64,000 bases of DNA from Streptosporangium carneum (GTDB lineage Bacteria > Actinomycetota > Actinomycetes > Streptosporangiales > Streptosporangiaceae), in the NCBI RefSeq assembly GCF_027922005.1, contig NZ_BSEV01000006.1, positions 1-64,000 of the forward strand. Reading direction: 5' to 3'. Positions 26,396 to 33,497 of this stretch are shown one piece after another. Within the stretch, counting starts at the first letter, position 1; each line of letters begins with the position of its first letter. The position numbers and the translations under genes were made by a program. The notes below the pieces were generated by a model that saw only the letters and a list, made by a program, of their open reading frames with translations, did no database searches and was not told the origin of the DNA.

Positions 26396-27631
26396 TCAGA
26401 ACTGGTCGGCCGCGAACGGGGCCAGCGGGGTGGCGAGGGCCGCGTCAAGGCGTTCCGCCGTACCGGGGGTGTGCTCGACGGCGAGCCCCGCGGCGACGAG
26501 CCGTCGCACCGGCGTGTCACCGAGGTAGGCGGAGGCCAGATCGCGTACGGCGAGCGTCAGGTCGGGCGCCGCGTCGACGCGGCGGCATGAGGCGCCGTCC
26601 CGTCCCGCCCGCAGGCTCCAGCGGCCGTGATTGGCGGGTATCCGCTCGTCGCGCACCTCGAGGACGGCCTCGACGTCCCGCGCCCAGCCTCGCCGGGTGA
26701 GGGCGGACTCCAGGTCGACCAGCCGCAGCCACAGCGCGGGCCATGTCCGCGTCACGACCACCTGGTCGGGGTCGGCGGCCAGCAGCGGCAGCGGGTCGTC
26801 GACGGGACGCGCCCAGCAGGAGATCCGCCTGGTCAGGTCGACGGACGCCAGGTAGCGCCAGAGCGCGGCCTCCGCCTCCACCGTGTCGGCCTCCAGCTCC
26901 ACGACCTGCACGACGCCGGGAACCCCGACGCTGTCGTCGCCCTGTTTCGAGCGGTAGACCGCGTATCCGCGGGGCTCCTCGCCGAGCACGACGACCCGGG
27001 GGGCCGTGAGGTCCTCGTCCTCCTCGTCGACCCGGGGAAGCACCGACTCGGCCCACCACTGCTCGTCCCGCAGGAACTGGCCCGCGCGGCGCGCGGTGGC
27101 CCTGCCGTACAGCGGACCGACGACCTTCGCCGCGTCCGCGGGGGAGATCAGCCTGAGGGGCCCCGGATCGGGTTCGACACGCAGGCCGAGCGGCCGGTCG
27201 GTGGCGACCTCCATGCTGATCGCCCTGGTGGCGGCGCCGAAGCCGAACCGCCCGTAGATCGCCGCCTCGGAGACGTACAACGCGGCCAGGGGCTCGCCGC
27301 GTTCGGCCGTGTCGGACCAGAGCCGGTCCATCATGGCGGTCAGCACGCCCCGCCTGCGGTGGGTCGGCAGGACGGCGACGAAGGTGACGCCCGAGCATCC
27401 CAGGGTGCCGCCCGGCACGGAGACGCCGAGCGGCAGACAGGCCATGAAACCGACCAGCCGGTCTCCGTCGTAGGCGCCGACGCGATGGGCGAGCAGGAAA
27501 CGCCAGCGGCGCTCCTCGCGCTCCCCCGCGTCGGTCCGCTGGTGGAAGACGATGTCACTGAGCTCGAAGACCTGCTCGATGTCGGACTCCGGCACTGGGC
27601 GGACCTCAATCGTGATCATCTGTCCGACCAT
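26396..27631 (-). CDS. Eis-family GNAT N-acetyltransferase
   Basis: A 411-aa three-domain acetyltransferase of the Eis (enhanced intracellular survival) type, which acetylates amines at several positions; some members inactivate aminoglycosides. The first GNAT domain has VTFVAVLPTHRRRGVLTAMMDRLW with the R-R-x-G/A acetyl-CoA loop. A second GNAT-like domain (RGYAVYRSKQ, VVELEADTVEAEAALWRYLA) and the C-terminal SCP2-like domain (RPVRRLVAAGLA region) follow. The terminal carboxylate in family members acts as base; here the protein ends APFAADQF, the typical F ending. Start ATG 27631 has GGGGTGG upstream; ATG 27619 is an alternative. Confidence 0.9.
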   Translation of the reverse strand: MVGQMITIEVRPVPESDIEQVFELSDIVFHQRTDAGEREERRWRFLLAHRVGAYDGDRLVGFMACLPLGVSVPGGTLGCSGVTFVAVLPTHRRRGVLTAMMDRLWSDTAERGEPLAALYVSEAAIYGRFGFGAATRAISMEVATDRPLGLRVEPDPGPLRLISPADAAKVVGPLYGRATARRAGQFLRDEQWWAESVLPRVDEEDEDLTAPRVVVLGEEPRGYAVYRSKQGDDSVGVPGVVQVVELEADTVEAEAALWRYLASVDLTRRISCWARPVDDPLPLLAADPDQVVVTRTWPALWLRLVDLESALTRRGWARDVEAVLEVRDERIPANHGRWSLRAGRDGASCRRVDAAPDLTLAVRDLASAYLGDTPVRRLVAAGLAVEHTPGTAERLDAALATPLAPFAADQF

Positions 27632-27685
27632 ATCCACCCCGCCGGATCCGGCAAAGCGATTAACGTCGCATGACCGGTCAACGCC

Positions 27686-27734
27686 GACGCGGGCGGTGAA
27701 CACGGCTGTGTCCGCCGTGTTCACCGCCCGCGTC
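27686..27734. repeat. 21-bp perfect inverted repeat with 7-nt loop
   Basis: The arm beginning GACGCGGGCGGTGAACACGG (27686-27706) pairs perfectly with 27714-27734; flanking CCGGTC/GACCGG extend it with a bulge. It lies between the stop of the 56-aa membrane protein and the Eis start, both on the minus strand. It is either a strong terminator or an RNA element in the eis leader region. Confidence 0.75.
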
Positions 27735-27810
27735 GACCGGCCAGGCGGGTCCCGGTCGAGGCCTGTCGGCCCACCCCCCGGTGCCGGGACCCGCCTCCCC
27801 CTCCGGCCGG

Positions 27811-27981
27811 TCAGCCCCTGATGCCGGAGGAGCGGAAAAGCTTGACAGCGAATGTGACCACGACGGCGACAAGGCCGATGATCAGAGCCCACTTGAGCAG
27901 CCCGAAGACGAAGCCGAGAAGCGAGCCGAGCAGGAAGAAGGCGAGCACCACGGCCGCCACGATCAGAAGAATCCGTCCCAT
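27811..27981 (-). CDS. Small two-helix membrane protein (56 aa)
   Basis: Read directly: it begins MGRILLIVAAVVLAFFLLGS, continues through a GLLKWALIIGLVAVVV second helix and ends in FRSSGIRG. Two hydrophobic segments (residues about 3-26 and 30-47) are separated by one lysine-tryptophan turn, so both ends are probably cytoplasmic. It resembles short uncharacterised actinobacterial membrane proteins; partners are unknown. It is flanked by an interrupted hairpin upstream and the 21-bp hairpin downstream, so it is likely a separate unit. Confidence 0.7.
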   Translation of the reverse strand: MGRILLIVAAVVLAFFLLGSLLGFVFGLLKWALIIGLVAVVVTFAVKLFRSSGIRG

Positions 27982-28016
27982 GGCTCCACGCTACGTGCCG
28001 GTACGGCCCCGCGGCA

Positions 28017-28082
28017 GGGGCAGGAGAGGAAGTCAGGGTCAAGCCAGGGTCTCCCCTCAGGGACACCCCTGACTCCTGCCCC
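28017..28082. repeat. Long interrupted inverted repeat in the 27982-28341 gap
   Basis: GGGGCAGG and AGTCAGGG (28017-28024, 28031-28038) pair with CCCCTGACT and CCTGCCCC (28066-28082), giving about 16 bp with one 6-nt bulge. The 360-bp gap between divergent genes must hold both promoters. I saw no gene there and no promoter clear enough to list. Confidence 0.55.
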
Positions 28083-28341
28083 TCCGCTGCCCCTCCGCTT
28101 GACGGCGGGCCCGGTCCCCGCCTGTGAGGCGGCGAAAAGATCTCGGTTACGGCGGGGCCGCCCATGACCTCGGGTTCTCTGCCAAACTTCCGGGGTGATC
28201 CCGTCGTTTTCCGCCCTGTCCGTTGTCCGGCGTCCCACCGTGCCCGATCTCCGGCGGGGCTTCGGACCGCCCGTCCCGGCCACGCGCCCCGCCCGCCCGC
28301 GCGGGGCGGTATCCCCCGTGACTGCGGGGTAGGGCTCACCC

Positions 28342-29289
28342 ATGACGGCCATGAGCTTCACCGGGCGGTTCACCGGGCGAATCGCGGCGGCGTGGGAGCG
28401 GGCCCGCCGCCGCCATGGCTGGCTCGACCACCTGGCGCGCGCGGGCACGCGTTACGACCAGGTGGACGGCGGACGCCTGTCGGCCGCGCTCACCTACTAC
28501 TCCTTCTTCGCCCTGTTCGCGCTCGGTCTCCTCGGTTTCGCGATCATCGGGCACGTTCTGGACACTCCGGAGGTGCTGCTCGCCGTACAGGACTACCTGA
28601 GCGCGAACTTCCCCCGCCTCGACGTGGCGGCTCTGCGCGACGCGCAGAGCACGGCCGGGGTGATCGCCCTCGTCGGCCTGCCGCTGACCGGCCTGTTCTG
28701 GATGGACACGCTGCGCTCGGCGATCAGGGCGATCTGGCGCCTCGAGCAGTACCCCGGCAACTTCTTGGCGCGCCAGCTCATCGATCTGGGCGTGCTGGCC
28801 GGGCTCGGGCTGCTGCTCTCCGTGACGCTCGCCATGGCGTTCGTCACCGGAGAGGTGCTGAACTGGCTGGTGGCCCACACCCTGGGCGCCCACGACGCCC
28901 CGTCCAGGTGGCTGTTGTCGACCGCCGCGTTCCTGATCGGCCTCGGGGTCAACACCCTGCTGGCGATCGCCCTGCTGAGCGCGCCCCCTCGGCTGCGGCT
29001 GCCGCTGCGCCGGGTGCTCGGCCCCGCCCTGCTCATCACCGTCGGCCTGGAGATCCTCAAGACCCTCGGCCAGCTCTACATCGGCATGACCGCGGCCAAC
29101 CCCGCCTACCAGGTCGTGGCGGGCGCGGCCGCGCTGCTGGTCTTCCTGAAGGCCCTCAACCAGCTCGTCCTGTTCGCCGCCGCGCTGACCGCGACCGGCA
29201 GGAGCGGCAGGATCGTGGATCTGACCACGGGAAAGGCCATGCTCTCTCCGCCGCCAGGCAGCGGGGCCGCCGGCTCGCCCGCGCCCTGA
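28342..29289 (+). CDS. YihY/BrkB-family membrane protein
   Basis: A 315-aa integral membrane protein with about six helices. The family signature is present near the start: GGRLSAALTYYSFFALFALGLLGF, then VIALVGLPLTGLFWMDTLRSAIRAIW. Later helices include LGVLAGLGLLLSVTLAMAF and AFLIGLGVNTLLAIALL. Once called ribonuclease BN in error, the family's function is unknown; it may act in envelope transport. ATG 28342 follows a weak AGGG. A hairpin (29292-29339) separates it from the convergent mycosin gene. Confidence 0.9.
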   Translation: MTAMSFTGRFTGRIAAAWERARRRHGWLDHLARAGTRYDQVDGGRLSAALTYYSFFALFALGLLGFAIIGHVLDTPEVLLAVQDYLSANFPRLDVAALRDAQSTAGVIALVGLPLTGLFWMDTLRSAIRAIWRLEQYPGNFLARQLIDLGVLAGLGLLLSVTLAMAFVTGEVLNWLVAHTLGAHDAPSRWLLSTAAFLIGLGVNTLLAIALLSAPPRLRLPLRRVLGPALLITVGLEILKTLGQLYIGMTAANPAYQVVAGAAALLVFLKALNQLVLFAAALTATGRSGRIVDLTTGKAMLSPPPGSGAAGSPAP

Positions 29290-29291
29290 CA

Positions 29292-29339
29292 CGGACCGGC
29301 GCGGGCGCGGGCGCGGGAGACGACCGGCCGACCGGTCCG
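29292..29339. terminator. Hairpin between BrkB and mycosin genes
   Basis: CGGACCGG at 29292-29299 pairs with CCGGTCCG at 29332-29339; the loop holds three GGCGCG repeats. Confidence 0.55.
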
Positions 29340-29349
29340 CGCGGCGAGG

Positions 29350-30534
29350 TCAGCTCCGCCGGGGGCGGGGCCTGCGGAGCAGGAAGAACGCGCCGACCAT
29401 GCACAGCAGTCCGACTCCGAGCCCGGATCCGCCGACGACGAGGTAGGTGGAGTCGATGGGCGGGTGCGTGACGGGCGAGCCGGTCGGACCGCCGCCGAGA
29501 TACTTCTTCCCCTTGTACGGCACGGCCTTGGCCGCCGGGGGCGAGCTCGCGGCCCGCACGGCCGCGGCCGCGTCGACGACCCCGTGGCCGAGGAGTGTCG
29601 TGTATCCCGCGGGCGGTTTCACGGCGGTGTCGACAAGGATGTCGCGAACCTGTCTGAGGGTCAGCCTGGGGTTGCGTGACAGCATCAGGGCCACCGTGCC
29701 CGCGGTCAGCGCCGCCGCGGGCGAGGTGCCGCTGCCCGCGCTGTAGCCGCCCGTGTTGCGGGCCGCGTAGATGTCGACGCCGGGGGCGGCGACCGTGGTG
29801 TAGGTGTGCACCTGGGAGAACTCCGCCCGCCCCCCGTCGGGCGCGGAGGCGGCGACCCCGATCACGGCGGGGAAGGCCGCGGGGTAGGACACCCTGTTGT
29901 TGGCGTCGGTGGCGAGGACGTCCGTCGAGCCGCCGTTGCCGGAGCTGGCCACCAGAACGACGCCCTTGCTGGCCGCGTAGTCGACGGCGGCCGCGGTGTC
30001 CTCCTCGTATCCCGCCCACGACCACTCGTCGGTGCCGAGGGACATCGAGATGACCTTGGCGCCCTTGTCCACCGCGTAGCGGATGCCCTTGGCCAGCGCG
30101 TTGCCTCTCTTGCGGTTCTCCTCCTGGCTTTCCTTGTCGCCTTTCTCCGCCGCCTCCTCCGCCCGCCTGCGGGCGGGGTCCTCGTGGTCCCAGATGACCC
30201 GCACGGACAGCACGCGCGCCTGCGGGGCGACCGCGAGAACGCTGGAGGCCATGGCGGTGCCGTGCTCTCCCCAGTAAGGCTGGCCGGGTTTCGCTCCGCC
30301 GCCGATGAAATCGGGGCCCGAGCTCACCCTGCCCCTGAACGCGGGGTGGCCGCGCACGACGCCGGTGTCCAGCACGGCGACCGTGACGCCCCTGCCCTGG
30401 GCCAGGCGTTGCGCCGCGGGCACCTTCATGACCCGCATCTCCCAGCCGTGCGGCGCTTCGGCCAGCGCGGGCGTCGCCGCACCCGTGAGAAGGGCCGCGG
30501 ACAGGAAGGCCGCGGTCAGCGTCCGGCGTGTCAT
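29350..30534 (-). CDS. Type VII secretion-associated subtilisin (mycosin)
   Basis: Membrane-anchored S8 serine protease, 394 aa, of the MycP family that works with ESX systems. A signal peptide (TLTAAFLSAALLTGAATPALA, quoted in part as LTAAFLSAALLTG) is followed by triad residues Asp in VAVLDTGV, His in WGEHGTAMASSVL and Ser in GSGTSPAAALTAG. The oxyanion Asn lies in ASSGNGGS. The C-terminus has one membrane helix (VVGGSGLGVGLLCMVGAFFLL) and a basic tail. An insert of charged residues (EEAAEKGDKESQEENRKRG) is unusual. ATG 30534 overlaps the stop of the upstream membrane protein (ATGA). No EccC, EccD or EsxAB genes are in the window. Confidence 0.9.
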   Translation of the reverse strand: MTRRTLTAAFLSAALLTGAATPALAEAPHGWEMRVMKVPAAQRLAQGRGVTVAVLDTGVVRGHPAFRGRVSSGPDFIGGGAKPGQPYWGEHGTAMASSVLAVAPQARVLSVRVIWDHEDPARRRAEEAAEKGDKESQEENRKRGNALAKGIRYAVDKGAKVISMSLGTDEWSWAGYEEDTAAAVDYAASKGVVLVASSGNGGSTDVLATDANNRVSYPAAFPAVIGVAASAPDGGRAEFSQVHTYTTVAAPGVDIYAARNTGGYSAGSGTSPAAALTAGTVALMLSRNPRLTLRQVRDILVDTAVKPPAGYTTLLGHGVVDAAAAVRAASSPPAAKAVPYKGKKYLGGGPTGSPVTHPPIDSTYLVVGGSGLGVGLLCMVGAFFLLRRPRPRRS

Positions 30535-31613
30535 GCCCGCGCCTTTCCCGCCTCGGCGGCCAGGCGCGCGGCCAGTGTCCTGGCGAGGCCGGTCGCCGTT
30601 TCCGCCCATGGCTCGAGGTCCTCCAGTTGCTGAAGCTCCCGTCGCCCCCACGTGCCGGGCAGCCTGCCGGCTCTGCGGCCGTCCGCGGGACCCGAGGTGA
30701 CCACGACGAACAGCGGGGCGTCGACGGCGTAGACGTGACCGCCCCCGCTTCCCGCGCGGAAGGCGTCCTTCCACTGCAGGCCGGGGGCGGCGAGGGCGTG
30801 AACCGCCTGGTCGGCCCCGCGCTTTTCGCGCTGGGTCTCCCTGACCATCATGTCGAGGTCGTTTCTGTCCTCCTCCTCGGAGAACGCGACGACGGCGGCT
30901 GTGGCCGCCGTGCCTCCGGTCGGGTCGAGGTAGGTGGCCCGCAGCGCCGCCACGCAACCGCGTTCGGCGGCCGTCGCGGCGAGGTCACCCGACAGCGCCG
31001 CCTCGCAGGAGGTGTCCTGGGAGATCGCGACCCTGGTCCAGCCGCGTTCGGCGCTGACCTTGCTGTCGGGGTCGCGCACCCCGATGGAGGCGGGGAAGAG
31101 CGTCTCGACGGGCAGGTTGCGCCACAGGTTCCGGACATATGTCCTGTCGGTGATCTCCTGCCTGCTGTTGGAGACCGCCTGGGCCACGATCCCCGCGCCG
31201 CCCAGCGCCGCCAGCAGCCCGAACCCGCCGACGATGACCCCGCCGACGATTCGCCCCGCTCCGCGCGGGGGTCGCGCGGGCGGGGCCGGGGGCTGCGGTG
31301 GCGGATACGCCTGCTGGGCGGGCGGCTGGTGCCGTCCGGGCGGGGGCCCGGCGGGCGGATGCCCCTGCCACGGGTAGGACTGCGGAGGGTACGGCTGCGG
31401 CGGGTAGGGCTGCTCCTGGTGCGGCGACTGGAACCGTTGCGGAGGCCCCTGCGGCGGGGAGGGCCGCGGGGGGTAGGACTGTGACGGATGGACCGGCCCC
31501 TGGTGGGGCCACTGCGGCTGGGGAGGAGGCTGCCAGGCCCCGTCCGGCACAGGGTGAGGCCCCGCACCCGGACCTCCGGCAGGAGGCTGACTCCTGGGTG
31601 GGGGGTAGGTCAT
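30531..31613 (-). CDS. Proline-rich membrane protein coupled to mycosin
   Basis: A 360-aa protein. Residues 1-115 are almost only Pro, Gln, Gly, Tyr and His (PPQPYPPQSYPWQGHP and similar), a cytoplasmic disordered region. One membrane helix follows (IVGGVIVGGFGLLAALGGAG, about 122-145). The outer domain of about 215 residues has paired cysteines (TSCEAAL, RGCVAALR) and the sequence YAVDAPLFVVVTSGP. No enzyme motif is visible. Stop overlaps the mycosin start, so they are made together. It may localise or regulate the protease; that is inference. Confidence 0.8.
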   Translation of the reverse strand: MTYPPPRSQPPAGGPGAGPHPVPDGAWQPPPQPQWPHQGPVHPSQSYPPRPSPPQGPPQRFQSPHQEQPYPPQPYPPQSYPWQGHPPAGPPPGRHQPPAQQAYPPPQPPAPPARPPRGAGRIVGGVIVGGFGLLAALGGAGIVAQAVSNSRQEITDRTYVRNLWRNLPVETLFPASIGVRDPDSKVSAERGWTRVAISQDTSCEAALSGDLAATAAERGCVAALRATYLDPTGGTAATAAVVAFSEEEDRNDLDMMVRETQREKRGADQAVHALAAPGLQWKDAFRAGSGGGHVYAVDAPLFVVVTSGPADGRRAGRLPGTWGRRELQQLEDLEPWAETATGLARTLAARLAAEAGKARA

Positions 31614-31796
31614 CGTCGCTCCTGTCGCACATCCGGTGGATCAAGGTTCAGAACGCGCGCCTCGCCACCACGGTTCCTCTTGACCGTGTTTGACCCTACA
31701 GACCCATGATTCACATTAGATGTCCAGAACCAGGCGGCATGAGCAACCGGGCCAGGCGCGACGCCCGGATCGGAGCGCATGTTCATCCATAAGTGA

Positions 31797-31825
31797 TTGA
31801 TGGGGCACGCATTGTTATCTACGAT
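31797..31825 (+). promoter_or_regulatory. Leaderless sigma-70-type promoter of the MetE-like gene
   Basis: TTGATG (31797-31802), exactly 17 bp, TACGAT (31820-31825), then 6 bp to the ATG at 31832. The start point therefore falls on the start codon, which agrees with the missing ribosome site. The rest of the 31614-31831 gap shows no other motif and no B12-type riboswitch. Confidence 0.65.
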
Positions 31826-31831
31826 CACCGC

Positions 31832-32896
31832 ATGGAGATCCCTACCGAACCAATCGGCAGCATCCCCCGGCCTCCCGCTCTGCTGGCGGCGCTGGCCGCG
31901 CACTCCGAAGGCCGGATAGGCGACGACGAGCTGGCGGCCCGGCAGGCCGAGGCCGTCGCCGACACGATCGCACGGCTGGAGCGGACCGGTTCCCCGGTCC
32001 TGGTCGACGGCGAGCAGTCGAAGCCCAGTTTCGCCACCTACCCGATCGCCGCTCTGGAAGGCCTCAGTCCCGACGGCGCGGTCATCCCCTTCGCCGACGG
32101 GCACACCCGGCAGCTGCCCCGTCTCACCTCGGGGCCGTTCCGCTACGCCGTGCACGCGGAGACCTACCTCAGGCAGGCCCGCGACCACACCCGGTCGCCG
32201 GTCAAGCAGGCGGTCATCGCCCCGTCGGCGCTGAGCCTGCTCTATCCGGCCGAGGGCATCGAGGACTACCCGCGCAAGGCCTTCCTCGACGACCTGGTCG
32301 CCGAGGCGGAGGCCGACATCCGCGGCTGCCTGGACGCCGGAGCGCACGTGGTGCAGCTCGACTTCACCGAGGGGCGTCTTTCCCTCAAACTCGACCCCAG
32401 CGGCGGCCTGCTCGAGGAGTTCGTCACGCTCAACAACCAGGTGCTGGAGCGCTTCAGCCCGGCCGAGCGGGCCAGGATCGGCGTGCACACCTGTCCCGGC
32501 GGCGACCAGGACTCCACCCACAGTCTCGACGTCGACTACGCGGGCCTTCTGCCGAGCCTTCTCAGGCTCCAGGTGGGAAACTTCTACGTCCAGCTCGCCG
32601 GCGAGCCCGATCCCGACCGGGTGCTGAGCCTCATCGGCGACCGTCTTCCTGCCGAGGCCAGGGTCTTCGTCGGGGTCACCGATCCGATCAACCCGGAGAT
32701 CGAGACCCCGGAGCAGGTGCGCGACCGGGTGCTGGCCGCCGCCCGCCACATTCCCGCCGACCGGCTGGGGACCTGTGACGACTGCGGGTTCTCCCCCTTC
32801 GCGGACGACACCTCCACCTCCCGCGAGACCGCGTTCGCCAAGATCACCGCCCGGGTGCGGGGGACCGCGCTCGCCACCCAGGCTCTGGGCCTCTGA
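31832..32896 (+). CDS. Cobalamin-independent methionine synthase II-like protein
   Basis: A 354-aa protein equal to the C-terminal catalytic barrel of MetE without the N-terminal half. Zinc ligands are visible as GVHTCPGGD (His and Cys) and GTCDDCGFSPF (Cys). Other marks are the start EIPTEPIGSIPRPPALL and the substrate loop VVQLDFTEGRLSLKLD. Family members with this layout are annotated as methionine synthase II or as methyltransferases of unknown acceptor; they are not proven MetE. Leaderless transcription is predicted. A perfect 12-bp hairpin follows. Confidence 0.88.
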   Translation: MEIPTEPIGSIPRPPALLAALAAHSEGRIGDDELAARQAEAVADTIARLERTGSPVLVDGEQSKPSFATYPIAALEGLSPDGAVIPFADGHTRQLPRLTSGPFRYAVHAETYLRQARDHTRSPVKQAVIAPSALSLLYPAEGIEDYPRKAFLDDLVAEAEADIRGCLDAGAHVVQLDFTEGRLSLKLDPSGGLLEEFVTLNNQVLERFSPAERARIGVHTCPGGDQDSTHSLDVDYAGLLPSLLRLQVGNFYVQLAGEPDPDRVLSLIGDRLPAEARVFVGVTDPINPEIETPEQVRDRVLAAARHIPADRLGTCDDCGFSPFADDTSTSRETAFAKITARVRGTALATQALGL

Positions 32897-32903
32897 CGCC
32901 CGG

Positions 32904-32934
32904 GGGGCGTCGCCGGATCGTACGGCGACGCCCC
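32904..32934 (+). terminator. Terminator after the MetE-like gene
   Basis: GGGGCGTCGCCG, loop GATCGTA, exact 12-bp complement, 7 bp past the stop. Confidence 0.75.
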
Positions 32935-33083
32935 GCCCGCGGCGGCCGCGGCGCGCCGTCAGACCTGACGCCGACGAGGCGGACGTCAACGGATGAGGCG
33001 CAGCGGTGACAGAGTGCTCACCCGTTCCCGAGCGGAGGCCCGGGTCCTTCGGATCGCCGCGCCCTCTGCGTACGGTGGAGCCC

Positions 33084-33371
33084 ATGACCGCATACGTGAT
33101 CGCGAAGGTGCAGTTGACCGGCAGCGCCGAGGAGGTGGCGGAGTACCGCTCCAAGGTCCCGGCGACCCTGGAGCCGTACGGCGGCCGCTATCTCGCACGA
33201 GGGGAAGCCGACGCCCTCGAGGGCGACTCCGCACCCGGCCGGGTCGTCATCATCGAGTTCCCGAGCGTCGAGGCCGCCCACGCGTGGAACGACTCCGCCG
33301 AGTACCGGCTGATCGCCCCCCTGCGGATCCGCAACACCGACAGCGAACGCCTGATCGTCGCCGGGGAGTGA
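33084..33371 (+). CDS. DUF1330 domain protein
   Basis: A 95-aa dimeric alpha/beta-barrel (ferredoxin-like) protein. It starts MTAYVIAKVQLTGSAEEVAEYR and has GGRYLARG and VVIIEFPSVEAAHAWNDSAEYR, the family's conserved middle and W-N-S-x-E-Y motif. Function is unknown. ATG 33084 is set by the family start. It is convergent with the X-Pro peptidase gene, separated by a perfect hairpin. Confidence 0.9.
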   Translation: MTAYVIAKVQLTGSAEEVAEYRSKVPATLEPYGGRYLARGEADALEGDSAPGRVVIIEFPSVEAAHAWNDSAEYRLIAPLRIRNTDSERLIVAGE

Positions 33372-33447
33372 CCCCGTGCCCCGGACGCAGCGCCCTGACA
33401 CGGCGCCCCGGACGCCGCGCCTCCGACACCGGGTCCCGGACACGGCG

Positions 33448-33483
33448 CGGGTGACGCCGTGGCCGTGGCCACGGCGTCACCCG
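33448..33483. terminator. Bidirectional terminator, 17-bp perfect stem
   Basis: CGGGTGACGCCGTGGCC (33448-33464), 2-nt loop GT, exact complement 33467-33483. It ends 15 bp from the X-Pro peptidase stop and is 77 bp past the DUF1330 stop. Confidence 0.8.
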
Positions 33484-33497
33484 GTCACCGGTCGAGG

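Noticed and set aside
31614..31831. B12 or SAM riboswitch upstream of the MetE-like gene
   Set aside because: No B12-box or kink-turn consensus, and the promoter predicts a leaderless transcript.
31610..33154. Long open frame on the minus strand opposite the MetE-like gene
   Set aside because: Arg/Gly/Val-rich translation with no domain; it mirrors the real gene, which has zinc ligands and a promoter.
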